Source: Rhodospirillales bacterium (GTDB lineage Bacteria; Pseudomonadota; Alphaproteobacteria; UBA8366; JADFVY01). From it: 13,618 nt of DNA. The translations under genes were made by a program, and so were the position numbers. Positions within the stretch are counted from its first letter, which is position 1, and the number at the start of each line of letters is the position of its first letter. A model generated the notes under the pieces. It searched no databases, was not told the DNA's origin, and saw nothing but the letters and a program-made list of their open reading frames with translations. Shown piece after piece: positions 1 through 8,420 of the stretch. Location: the NCBI GenBank assembly GCA_024644185.1, contig JAHELM010000018.1, positions 1-13,618 on the forward strand, given 5' to 3'.

Positions 1-522
1 GGACGACCCGCCGGCATGAAAGCCGACCCGCGCCTTGACGCCGACGACGATGTCGGGGTGTTCGCGGGCCACGCGCAGGCATTCGCGCGCGTTCAGCAGC
101 CGCAGATCGGCGCATTCGCCAACCATCACGGCGGGGCTGAAGGCATAGATGCCGGGGAAGGAGACGTTGATATAGGCCAGGATGCGCGGCGCCGAACGCT
201 CGATCACATGCTTGCGGAAACCGTGCATGTTGCCGGCGCCGGCGCTGCCCGCGTCGACAAAGGTGGTGGTGCCGCTGCGCCGGGCGATCGTCTCGGCATC
301 GACGCTCAGCGACGTGCCGCCCCAGTAGACATGGGTGTGCAGGTCGATCAGGCCGGGGGTGACGATGCGGCCCGACACGTCGCGCACCTCGCGCGCGCCG
401 GCCGGATCGATGCCGGCCGCCACCGCCGCCACCTTGCCGGCTTCGAAGGCCACGTCGCGCACCGCGTCGACACCCTGCGCCGGGTCGACGACACGGCCCC
501 CCTTGAGCAGCAGATCGTACAT
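1..522 (-). CDS. Amidohydrolase, Atu3266/EF0837-like (dihydroorotase-type), C-terminus cut off by window edge
   Basis: This is the N-terminal 174 codons of a leftward gene that runs out of the window at base 1. It starts at the ATG at 520-522, with GGAGG on the minus strand at 534-538, 11 nt upstream. The protein opens with the small beta-sandwich of amidohydrolases (MYDLLLKGGRVVDP), then the metal-binding motif DLHTH (H62, H64) after GRIVTPGLI, and a strand carrying K163 in GVKARV, the usual position of the carboxylated metal-bridging lysine. The GTTTFVDAG segment is also typical. The family hydrolyses cyclic amides, N-acyl groups or acetyl esters using two metals in the cytoplasm; the closest general match I recognise is the Atu3266/EF0837 deacetylase-like group, whose true substrates are mostly unknown. 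The gene diverges from an SDR gene. The family is well supported; the substrate is not known. Confidence 0.85.
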   Translation of the reverse strand, partial: MYDLLLKGGRVVDPAQGVDAVRDVAFEAGKVAAVAAGIDPAGAREVRDVSGRIVTPGLIDLHTHVYWGGTSLSVDAETIARRSGTTTFVDAGSAGAGNMHGFRKHVIERSAPRILAYINVSFPGIYAFSPAVMVGECADLRLLNARECLRVAREHPDIVVGVKARVGFHAGGSS

Positions 523-745
523 GGAAACGGCGGCCTCCGCGGCGTGTGTGGAAACAGGAACGCGCCCGGCAGCCGGGCGCATCGGCGATTCTTAGCCCGC
601 CGGGCCGGGGGCCGCCAATGCTTAACGAACATGACCTCATATCATATTCGCATTCGCCCCGCCCCGCCCGCCCCGGTATACTGCCGGGCATCATCCGCGC
701 ATCCGCGATCTTTCCCAACCCTGTGCGCCACGGAGCCATTTCACC
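523..745. promoter_or_regulatory. Divergent intergenic region between amidohydrolase and SDR genes
   Basis: These 223 bases separate two divergent starts and must hold both promoters. The only AT-richer stretch is at about 621-652 (TTAACG followed by CATATCATATTC), a plausible promoter core for the rightward SDR gene, though no textbook -35/-10 pair is present. GGAG at 732-735 is the SDR gene's ribosome-binding site, 10 nt before its ATG. Confidence 0.4.
562..580 (-). other. GC-rich stem-loop in the amidohydrolase 5' leader
   Basis: GCGCCCGG at 562-569 and CCGGGCGC at 573-580 form a perfect 8-bp inverted repeat around a 3-nt loop. It lies about 40 nt upstream of the amidohydrolase start, so it would be in the leader RNA of that gene. 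No T-run follows on either strand, so it is not an ordinary terminator. It could be a protein site or a leader structure. Confidence 0.4.
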
Positions 746-1624
746 ATGAAGAATATCGTCGTTACCGGAGGCAGCGGCAAGGCCGGCCGCGCCGTCTGCC
801 GCGATCTGGTCGAGCACGGCTACAACGTCCTGAACGTCGACGTGCAGCCCTCGCCCGATCCCTGCTGCCCGTTCTACAAGGTCGACCTCAACGATCTGGG
901 CCAGACCCTGGACGCCATGCGCACGACCGGCGGCAAGGACCATCCGTTCCGCAAGTTCAGCGTGGCCGACGCGGTGGTGCATTTCGCCGCCATCCCGGCG
1001 CCCGACCTGTGCCCCGAGGACCTGACCTTCCGCAACAACATCGTCAGCACCTACAACGTGTTCGACGCGGCGATCCGGTCGGGCATCAAGCGCATCGTCT
1101 GGGCCTCCAGCGAGACGACGCTGGGCCTGCCCTTCAGCCCGGACAACCCGCCGGCCTACGCGCCGGTGGACGAAAACCACCCGATGCGGCCGGAGAGCGC
1201 CTATTCGCTGTCGAAGGATCTGGGCGAGGAAATGGCCCGGCAGATGCAGCGCTGGAACCCGGACACCACCTTCATCGGGCTGCGCCTGTCGAACGTGATG
1301 GCAATCGACGACTACAAGCGCTTCGCCTCGTGGCAGGACACCCCGCGCTTCCGCGAATGGAACCTGTGGGGCTATATCGACGCGCGCGACTGCGCCCAGG
1401 CGGTGCGCAAGGCGCTGCACGTCGATTTCGTCGGCGCCGACCACTTCATCATCGCCAATGCCGACACGGTAATGAAGCGGTCCAGCGAGGCGCTGATGAA
1501 GGACGTGTTCCCCAAGGTGAAAGTCACCCGGAAGCTGGGCGAACACGAAACCCTGCTGTCCATCGACAAGGCCCGCAAGGTGCTGGGCTTCGAGCCGGAA
1601 TATTCCTGGCGCAAGCAGAAGTAG
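746..1624 (+). CDS. NAD(P)-dependent epimerase/dehydratase-family (extended SDR) oxidoreductase
   Basis: This is a complete 292-residue protein. It begins with a Rossmann nucleotide-binding motif, TGGSGKAGR (residues 7-15), followed by an acidic residue in VDVQ at the end of beta-2 (D32) that favours NAD. HFAAIPAP (79-86) is the second SDR signature. SSET (about 121-124) and YSLSK (Y153, K157) supply the Ser-Tyr-Lys catalytic set. The length fits short members of the NAD-dependent epimerase/dehydratase family (uronate dehydrogenase-like or UDP-sugar epimerase-like). It is cytoplasmic and probably acts on a sugar or sugar acid. GGAG at 732-735 sets the start. A strong terminator follows, so it is a single-gene unit beside the amino-sugar operon. 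The fold is clear and the exact substrate is not. Confidence 0.85.
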   Translation: MKNIVVTGGSGKAGRAVCRDLVEHGYNVLNVDVQPSPDPCCPFYKVDLNDLGQTLDAMRTTGGKDHPFRKFSVADAVVHFAAIPAPDLCPEDLTFRNNIVSTYNVFDAAIRSGIKRIVWASSETTLGLPFSPDNPPAYAPVDENHPMRPESAYSLSKDLGEEMARQMQRWNPDTTFIGLRLSNVMAIDDYKRFASWQDTPRFREWNLWGYIDARDCAQAVRKALHVDFVGADHFIIANADTVMKRSSEALMKDVFPKVKVTRKLGEHETLLSIDKARKVLGFEPEYSWRKQK

Positions 1625-1652
1625 CCCGGCATCGCGCCGGGGTGCGGAACGA

Positions 1653-1684
1653 GGGGCGCGGCCGAAAGGATCGCGCCCCTTTTT
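1653..1684 (+). terminator. Rho-independent terminator of the SDR gene
   Basis: GGGGCGCG (1653-1660) and CGCGCCCC (1672-1679) form a perfect 8-bp stem around an 11-nt loop, followed directly by TTTTT (1680-1684). It lies 28 nt after the SDR stop codon and isolates that gene from the ABC operon. Confidence 0.88.
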
Positions 1685-1967
1685 CACGGCCGATGGCGCC
1701 CCCCGCAGGGAACAGCACGCGAGCCGCCGCGCAGAGCGCCCCGGCTACACGGCGCCGGCGCCCGGTGTTCCGCAACGGCGCGCCCGCCCCGCCGACCCTC
1801 GCCCCGGGCAGTTATGCCGGTTTCCTCATGCGGCCATGCGTTCTTTCTATTATCCCCGCGCCCGGCGGCGACGCATAATCGGCCCCACGAGCGTACAGAA
1901 ATGCGCTGCGCCGAGCGTGAGACGGCGTGGCTGTCCGCGCGAAAACACATCAGGAGGCTACTGACCC
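1685..1967 (+). promoter_or_regulatory. Presumed promoter region of the amino-sugar ABC operon
   Basis: With the preceding terminator this makes a 343-base stretch without a gene. It must carry the operon promoter. TATTAT (1848-1853) and CATAAT (1874-1879) are possible -10 elements, but neither has a convincing -35 at the right distance. I see no clear LacI- or GntR-type palindrome. AGGAGG (1952-1957) is a strong ribosome-binding site 10 nt before the binding-protein ATG. Confidence 0.4.
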
Positions 1968-3200
1968 ATGACGTACCAGTTCAAACGTGCCACGGTGGCG
2001 GCGGTTGCCGCGCTTGGCATGCTTGGCTTCGCCGCCGCGGCGAGCGCCAAGACCGAAGTCCGCTTCGTCGTCGCCGAATACAGCTCGTATTCGGGCAAGC
2101 ACTACGAAGAGGTTGCGGCCGCATTCGAGAAGCAGAACCCGGACATCGACGTAAAGGTCGAGGTCGTGCCCTGGAACACGCTGCTGCAGCGCCTGACCAC
2201 CGACATCGCCGGCGGCACCGCGCCCGATATCTCGATCATCGGCACCCGCTGGCTGCTGGATTTCGCCGCCCAGGGCGTGGCCGAGCCGATCGACGGCTAT
2301 CTGACCCCCGAATTCAAGGGCACCTTCATCGACACCTTCATGACCCCCTCGGTCATCGACGGCAAGACCATGGGCCTTCCGGTCGCGGCCTCGGCCCGCG
2401 CGATGATGGTCAACCTCGACCTGTTCGAGAAGGCCGGCGCCAAGGTTCCGACCAACTGGGACGAGCTGTACGCCGCCGCCCAGAAGATTTCCAAGCTGAA
2501 GGACACCTTCGGGTTCGGCCTGCAGGGCAAGGAAATCGAGACCGACGCCTATTTCTACTACGCGCTGTGGACCCATGGCGGCGACATCTTCGGCAAGGAT
2601 GGCAAGAGCGGCCTGAACAGCCCGGAAGCGCTGGAAGCGGCCACCCTCTACAAGAAGATGATCGACGAGGGGCTGACCCAGCCGTCGCCGACCAACTATA
2701 ACCGCGAAGACGTCTTCAACCTGTTCAAGCAGGGCAAGGTGGGCATGGTCTTCACCTTCCCGATGCTGATCCCGCAGGTGAAGGCCGAGGCGCCGAACCT
2801 GAAGTACCAGGTTCTGCCGTTCCCGGCCAAGCGCGCCAAGGCCACCTATGGCGTGACCGACACGCTGATGATGTTCTCGACCTCGAAGGTCAAGAAGGAA
2901 GCGTGGAAGTTCATCGAGTTCGCGTTCAAGGACGAATGGCGGACCCAGTTCGATCACGGCGAGGGCTTCCTGCCGGTGACCAAGAACGTGGCCGCCGAGG
3001 ACTTCTACAAGACCGACCCGGATATCTCGGCCTTTGCCGCGGGCCTGCCCTACGCCAAGTTCGCGCCGACGGTCGAGAACTGGGAAGAGATCGCCGACAC
3101 GACGGTCCAGGCCCTGCAGAAGATCTATCTCGGCCAGCAGGCGCCGAAGGCCGCGCTTGACGAGGCCGCCGCCAAGATCGACAAGATCCGCGGCAAGTAA
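1968..3200 (+). CDS. Sugar ABC transporter periplasmic substrate-binding protein (CUT1 family)
   Basis: This 410-residue protein has a Sec signal peptide: a basic start (MTYQFKR), a hydrophobic stretch to about residue 24 and a likely signal peptidase I site after ASA (residue 27). The mature part begins KTEVRFV and has typical family-1 extracellular solute-binding features: the helix YEEVAAAFEKQNPDIDVKVE, then WNTLLQRLTTDIAGGTAPDI and an acidic-aromatic ligand-cleft style. It has no lipobox cysteine, so it should be free in the periplasm. AGGAGG lies 10 nt upstream of the ATG. Being first in an operon with two permeases, an ATPase, a GlcNAc kinase and NagA, it most likely binds GlcNAc or a small GlcNAc oligomer, but the ligand is inferred from context only. 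Confidence 0.92.
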   Translation: MTYQFKRATVAAVAALGMLGFAAAASAKTEVRFVVAEYSSYSGKHYEEVAAAFEKQNPDIDVKVEVVPWNTLLQRLTTDIAGGTAPDISIIGTRWLLDFAAQGVAEPIDGYLTPEFKGTFIDTFMTPSVIDGKTMGLPVAASARAMMVNLDLFEKAGAKVPTNWDELYAAAQKISKLKDTFGFGLQGKEIETDAYFYYALWTHGGDIFGKDGKSGLNSPEALEAATLYKKMIDEGLTQPSPTNYNREDVFNLFKQGKVGMVFTFPMLIPQVKAEAPNLKYQVLPFPAKRAKATYGVTDTLMMFSTSKVKKEAWKFIEFAFKDEWRTQFDHGEGFLPVTKNVAAEDFYKTDPDISAFAAGLPYAKFAPTVENWEEIADTTVQALQKIYLGQQAPKAALDEAAAKIDKIRGK

Positions 3201-3223
3201 TACCAACTGCCCAACTGCCCACG

Positions 3224-3261
3224 CGGGGAAGGGGCGTCTGTCCGACACCCTTCCCCGTTTT
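3224..3261 (+). terminator. Terminator/attenuator hairpin after the binding-protein gene
   Basis: CGGGGAAGGG (3224-3233) pairs perfectly with CCCTTCCCCG (3248-3257), with a further GTC/GAC pairing inside the loop, then TTTT, C and TTTTT. It lies 24 nt after the stop codon, between the binding-protein gene and the first permease. Such hairpins in ABC operons usually end most transcripts and protect the 3' end of the binding-protein mRNA, so the downstream genes would be made at lower levels by read-through. Confidence 0.85.
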
Positions 3262-3321
3262 CTTTTTGCACATTAGACTCACGCACCGCCGATACGCAGC
3301 GCGCCACCAGGACCGATCGAG

Positions 3322-4248
3322 ATGCGAGCACTGCTCAAATCGCCTGCCCTATGGATGATACTTCCAAGCTTCGCGCTGACGATGTTCGTGATCGGCTATC
3401 CGATCCTGGATCTGGCCTGGACCTCGTTGCAGGAAGTCAGCCGCTTCGGCAAGCTTCTGGGTTTCGCCGGAACGATGAATTACGGCGAACTGGTCGGCGA
3501 CCAGCTGTTCATCGATTCCCTGGTGCGCACGGGGATCTGGACGGCCTGCGTGGTGACCGGCGCGATCGTGATTTCCCTGCCGGTCGCGCTGATCCTGAAC
3601 GAGGATTTCATCGGCCGCGGCGTGGCGCGCATCATCATCATGCTGCCGTGGTCGATTTCGCTGACGATGACGGCCGTGGTCTGGCGCTGGGCGCTGAACG
3701 GCCGCGCCGGATTGTTCAACGCCACCTTCATGAACCTGGGCTGGATGCAGGAACCGGTGGAATGGCTGGCGACCGCGCAGCTTGGCTTCACCGTCGAGAT
3801 CATGGTCGGGATCCTGGTGTCCATCCCCTTCACCACGACAATCTTCCTGGGCGGGCTGTCGTCGATGCCGCAGGACGTGTACGAGGCCGCCTATGTCGAC
3901 GGCGCCAGCCGCTGGCAGCAGTTCCGCCACATCACCCTGCCGCTGCTCAAGCCGTTCATGAACATCGCCATCGTGCTGAACGTGATCTACGTGTTCAATT
4001 CCTTCCCCATCATCTGGGTGATGACCGAGGGCGGGCCGGCCAACGGCACCGACATCCTGGTCACCTATCTCTACAAGCTGGCCTTCCGCTTCGGCCAGCT
4101 CGGCAAGGCTTCGGCGATTTCGCTGGCCATGTTCTTCATCCTGTTCGCCTTCACGCTGCTCTATGTGTGGCTGGTGATGCGCGGCGAGGGCGAGACCGGG
4201 GCCGACAGCGACGAGCCGGCGCCGGAAGAAGAAGGGGCGCCCGCATGA
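3322..4248 (+). CDS. Sugar ABC transporter permease, MalF/UgpA type
   Basis: This 308-residue inner-membrane protein has about six membrane segments (residues roughly 9-33, 70-92, 103-124, 157-179, 212-233 and 264-286). The ATPase-contacting EAA loop is at 188-210 (EAAYVDGASRWQQFRHITLP). The GGPANGTDIL periplasmic segment is typical of MalF-type CUT1 permeases. It forms the channel with the permease encoded next. The C-terminal tail is short and acidic (DSDEPAPEEE), which is not a usual functional element. AGGA at 3309-3312 precedes the ATG by 9 nt. The stop overlaps the next start (ATGA), so the two permeases are probably translationally coupled. Confidence 0.92.
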   Translation: MRALLKSPALWMILPSFALTMFVIGYPILDLAWTSLQEVSRFGKLLGFAGTMNYGELVGDQLFIDSLVRTGIWTACVVTGAIVISLPVALILNEDFIGRGVARIIIMLPWSISLTMTAVVWRWALNGRAGLFNATFMNLGWMQEPVEWLATAQLGFTVEIMVGILVSIPFTTTIFLGGLSSMPQDVYEAAYVDGASRWQQFRHITLPLLKPFMNIAIVLNVIYVFNSFPIIWVMTEGGPANGTDILVTYLYKLAFRFGQLGKASAISLAMFFILFAFTLLYVWLVMRGEGETGADSDEPAPEEEGAPA

Positions 4249-5087
4249 AACTGAGCATGAGCCCGCGCGTCAAGCGCAGCATCCTCTGCTGGCTGCTGCT
4301 GCTGCCCCTGGTGGTGGTGATCCTGTTTCCCTTCGGCGTGATGTTCGTGACCGCGCTGCGCCCGCGCGACGAGTTGTTCGTATTCCCGCCGACCTGGGCC
4401 TTCAGCCGCTTCGTGTGGACGAACATTACCGAGATGTGGGAGAAGGTGAATTTCGGCACCGCCCTGCTGAACAGCATCTATGTCAGCGTCTCGTCGACGC
4501 TGCTGGCCCTGCTGTTCGGCATTCCCGCGGCCTATGCGCTGTCGCGCTTCCGCTTCCCCGGCAAGGGGCTGTACCGCCAGTTCCTGCTGGTGACGCAGAT
4601 GATGTCGCCGATCGTGCTCGTGCTGGGCCTGTTCCGGCTGATGGTGGTGTTCGGGCTGGTCAACAGCCCCAATTCCCTGGTCTTCACCTATGCGGCGTTC
4701 AACCTGGCCTTCACCATCTGGATGTTGCAGAGCTATTTCAACACCATCCCGCACGAGCTGGAGGAAGCCGCCTGGATCGACGGGGCCAGCGCTTTCGTCA
4801 GCATTACCCGCATCTTCCTGCCGCTGGCGGTGCCGGCGATGGTGGTGACGGCGATCTTCACCTTCATCAACAGCTGGAACGAATTCGTCCTGGCCCTGAC
4901 CATGCTGCGCGAATCCGACAGCTATACCCTGCCGGTGATGGTGTTCGCGCAGGTCGCCGGGCGCTATCAGATCGAATGGCACCACGTGATGGCGGCGACG
5001 CTGATGGCGACCGTGCCGGTGGCCGTCGTGTTTTCGTGGCTGCAACGATATCTGATCCGCGGCATGGCCCTGGGCGCGGTGAAATGA
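4245..5087 (+). CDS. Sugar ABC transporter permease, MalG/UgpE type
   Basis: This 280-residue protein starts at the ATG at 4245, which overlaps the preceding stop by 4 nt. The same frame stays open far upstream, but the overlap start gives the normal MalG-like beginning: a short basic N-terminus and a first membrane helix at about residues 12-37. Six membrane segments are expected. The EAA motif is at 174-194 (EAAWIDGASAFVSITRIFLP), and NSWNEFVLALTML (209-221) is a hallmark of the MalG/UgpE branch. It pairs with the upstream permease to form the CUT1 translocation channel. No ribosome-binding site stronger than the purine stretch GAAGAAGAAGGGG is needed, because of coupling. Confidence 0.92.
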   Translation: MKLSMSPRVKRSILCWLLLLPLVVVILFPFGVMFVTALRPRDELFVFPPTWAFSRFVWTNITEMWEKVNFGTALLNSIYVSVSSTLLALLFGIPAAYALSRFRFPGKGLYRQFLLVTQMMSPIVLVLGLFRLMVVFGLVNSPNSLVFTYAAFNLAFTIWMLQSYFNTIPHELEEAAWIDGASAFVSITRIFLPLAVPAMVVTAIFTFINSWNEFVLALTMLRESDSYTLPVMVFAQVAGRYQIEWHHVMAATLMATVPVAVVFSWLQRYLIRGMALGAVK

Positions 5088-5165
5088 CGGCCGGGGCCCC
5101 GGGTCCGGTGAACAGACGGCCGCGCACGGCGCGGGCAACGCAATACAAGCATACGGGATTCCGAC

Positions 5166-6251
<1,086 letters not shown>

Positions 6252-6306
6252 CGGGGCCATTGCCCAGCCCTTAACTTGACGCGCGGCGGACAAGAAGGGC
6301 AGCGGC

Positions 6307-7188
6307 ATGACAGAATTCTATTTCCTGGGCGTCGACGGCGGCGCCTCGACCTGCCGGGCCCGCATCGCCGAGCCTTCGGGGCGAATGCTGGGCGAAGGCC
6401 TGGCCGGGCCGGCCAATACGCGGCTTGGTATCGACCGGGTATTCGGCGAAATTCTGGCGGCGACACGGCAGGCGCTGGACAAGGCGGGGCTCGGCGATCT
6501 GCCGCTGAACCGGCTGCATGCGGGTCTCGGCCTGGCCGGGCTGGCGCTGGAAGCCGACACCCGGGCGCTGCTGGCGCATCCGCATCCCTTTGCCAGCGTC
6601 ACAGTCAACACCGACGCCTATACCGCCTGCCTGGGCGCCCATGCCGGCGGCGAGGGCGGGATCTTCATTTTCGGCACCGGAAGCTGCGGCTGCGCCATTA
6701 TCGGCGGCCGCGCGATCACGGTCGGCGGCTGGGGCTTCCAGGTCTCGGACCATGGCAGCGGCGCGCATGTCGGACGCGACGCGGTGCGCATCGCCCTGCT
6801 GGCCCATGAGGGCGTGGTCCCGCCCACGGATTTCAGCCGCGCCGTGATGCACCGCTTCGACGGTTCGCCGGAAAAGGCGGTGCTCTGGGCCGCCGAGGCC
6901 AAGGCCGCCGATTACGGCACCTTCGCGCCGCTGGCGGTGACCCATGCCGCCGCCGGCGACACCCTGGCCGCGGCCATCCTGCGTGCCACCGCCGACGATG
7001 CCGCCCTGTTGCTGCGGCGGCTGCACGGCAAGGGCGCCGCCCGCATCGCGCTGGTCGGCGGGTTTTCCGGCGAGCTGGCGCCCTGGTTGCCGGACGATGT
7101 GCGGCGCTTTCTGGTGCCGGCGCGCGGCGATGCGCTGGACGGCGCCATCCACATGGCGCGGGCCGCGCTGAGGGAGCGTGGCGCATGA
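6307..7188 (+). CDS. N-acetylglucosamine kinase, BadF/BadG/BcrA/BcrD ATPase family
   Basis: This 293-residue protein of the actin/hexokinase-like fold opens with the phosphate-1 motif GVDGGAST (8-15). It carries the probable catalytic aspartate D103 in NTDAYTA, the phosphate-2 motif FGTGSCG (122-128), and GGWGFQVSDHGSGAHVG (140-156), which in most relatives reads GDEGSG. Near the C-terminus LVGGFSG is the adenosine-contacting glycine motif. This family includes cytoplasmic ATP-dependent GlcNAc and GlcN kinases, separate from the ROK-type NagK. Its 4-nt overlap with nagA makes GlcNAc to GlcNAc-6-P the most likely reaction, following import of the free sugar by the upstream ABC transporter. AAGGG at about 6294 acts as the ribosome-binding site. 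Glucosamine or another hexosamine as substrate is possible. Confidence 0.87.
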   Translation: MTEFYFLGVDGGASTCRARIAEPSGRMLGEGLAGPANTRLGIDRVFGEILAATRQALDKAGLGDLPLNRLHAGLGLAGLALEADTRALLAHPHPFASVTVNTDAYTACLGAHAGGEGGIFIFGTGSCGCAIIGGRAITVGGWGFQVSDHGSGAHVGRDAVRIALLAHEGVVPPTDFSRAVMHRFDGSPEKAVLWAAEAKAADYGTFAPLAVTHAAAGDTLAAAILRATADDAALLLRRLHGKGAARIALVGGFSGELAPWLPDDVRRFLVPARGDALDGAIHMARAALRERGA

Positions 7189-8342
7189 GCCGCGCCGCGC
7201 CGCGGACGATTCTGGAAAATGCACGGGTGTTCGATGGCGCCCGCATCCTGTCCGGCGCCTCGGTGGCGCTGGAGGGTGGCCGAATCGCCGCCATGGGCGC
7301 CGGGCTGGCCGTGCGGCCCGGCGATCTTGCGGTCGATCTGGGCGGCCGGCTGCTGGCGCCCGGCTTCGTCGACGTGCAGGTGAATGGCGGCGGCGGGGTG
7401 CTGTTCAATTCGCGCCCCGATGTGGCCGGCATCCGCGCCATCGCGGCGGCGCATCGCCGGTTCGGCACCACGGCGCTGCTGCCGACCCTGATCAGCGACG
7501 CGTGGCCGGCGATGGAACGCGCCGTCGCCGCCGTGCGCGCGGCCATCGCCGAGGGCGTGCCGGGCGTGCGCGGCATCCATGTCGAAGGCCCGTACCTCAA
7601 TCCCGACCGGCGCGGCGTGCATCCGGCCGGGGCGCTGCGCGGTCCCGATGCCGGCGCGCTGGCCCTGCTGTCGGGCGCCGGGCTGGGCCGGGTTGTCGTC
7701 ACCGTGGCGCCGGAACGGGTGAGCGCCGATTTCATTCGCGCCCTGGCGGGGGCCGGCGTGCGGGTCTGCGCCGGCCATACGGCGGCCGATTTTGAGACCG
7801 TCGCCGCGGCGCTGGCGGCGGGGATCAGCGGCTTCACCCATCTGTTCAACGCCATGCCGCCGATCGCCGGCCGCGCCCCCGGGCCGGTTGGCGCGGCGCT
7901 GCTGGACGAGGCAAGCTGGTGCGGCGTCATCGCCGACGGCCACCATCTGCATGCCGCCTGCCTGCGGCTGGCCATCCGGGCCAAGCCGCCGGGCAAGGTG
8001 ATGCTGGTGACCGACGCCATGCCGACGGTCGGCGCCGGGACGCGGACCTTCGAGTTGATGGGCGAGACGGTGCGCGCCGAGGGCGGGCGGCTGACGACGG
8101 CCGACGGCACGCTGGCGGGATCGGATCTCGACATGGCCGGCGCGGTGCGCAACGCCATGCGCGACGGCGGCGTGGCGCTGGAGGAGGCGCTGCGCATGGC
8201 CTCGCTCTACCCGGCCGCCTTCCTGGGGCTGGACGACCGGATCGGCCGCATCGCCCCCGGCTTCGACGCCGACCTGGTGCTGCTGGACGAGGCCCTGCGC
8301 GCGACCGCCACCTGGATCGGCGGCGTGGCCGAGGGACTCTAG
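7185..8342 (+). CDS. nagA: N-acetylglucosamine-6-phosphate deacetylase
   Basis: This 385-residue amidohydrolase converts GlcNAc-6-P to GlcN-6-P and acetate in the cytoplasm. The usual HxH metal motif is replaced by DVQVNG (Q65, N67), as in characterised NagA proteins. The metal ligands are visible: E134 in HVEGPYLN, H198 in CAGHTA and H219 in FTHLFNAM. H253 in DGHHLH binds substrate, and D277 in LVTDAMP is the catalytic aspartate. The phosphate-binding region FNAMPPIAGRAPG is conserved. The length matches the E. coli enzyme. Its start overlaps the kinase stop (ATGA), with AGGGAG just upstream, so both enzymes are co-translated. The next step (NagB-type deaminase) is not in the window. Confidence 0.95.
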   Translation: MSRAAPRTILENARVFDGARILSGASVALEGGRIAAMGAGLAVRPGDLAVDLGGRLLAPGFVDVQVNGGGGVLFNSRPDVAGIRAIAAAHRRFGTTALLPTLISDAWPAMERAVAAVRAAIAEGVPGVRGIHVEGPYLNPDRRGVHPAGALRGPDAGALALLSGAGLGRVVVTVAPERVSADFIRALAGAGVRVCAGHTAADFETVAAALAAGISGFTHLFNAMPPIAGRAPGPVGAALLDEASWCGVIADGHHLHAACLRLAIRAKPPGKVMLVTDAMPTVGAGTRTFELMGETVRAEGGRLTTADGTLAGSDLDMAGAVRNAMRDGGVALEEALRMASLYPAAFLGLDDRIGRIAPGFDADLVLLDEALRATATWIGGVAEGL

Positions 8343-8359
8343 GTAAATTTCGAAGGGCG

Positions 8360-8419
8360 AGCAGCTTTGTCCGGGCACACGGACTCGCCGGAAGCGGTTC
8401 CGCGTGCCCGGATGCTGCT
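8360..8419. terminator. Convergent long hairpin between nagA and the aldehyde dehydrogenase gene
   Basis: A long imperfect inverted repeat fills the 78-nt gap between the two converging stop codons. AGCAGC (8360-8365) pairs with GCTGCT (8414-8419), TCCGGGCAC (8370-8378) with GTGCCCGGA (8404-8412), and CGGA (8380-8383) with TCCG (8399-8402). There is no strong T-run on either side, so it may act as a bidirectional, partly Rho-dependent terminator or as an mRNA 3'-end stabiliser. Confidence 0.6.
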
Positions 8420-8420
8420 T

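Noticed and set aside
16..1878. 620-codon rightward open frame overlapping the amidohydrolase and SDR genes
   Set aside because: It is an antisense or out-of-frame shadow caused by high GC; the amidohydrolase on the other strand and the SDR in another frame carry clear motifs, while this frame gives low-complexity Arg/Gly/Ala-rich sequence.
6833..8378. Leftward frames of 454 and 488 codons opposite the kinase and nagA
   Set aside because: Antisense shadows of two enzymes with full catalytic motifs.
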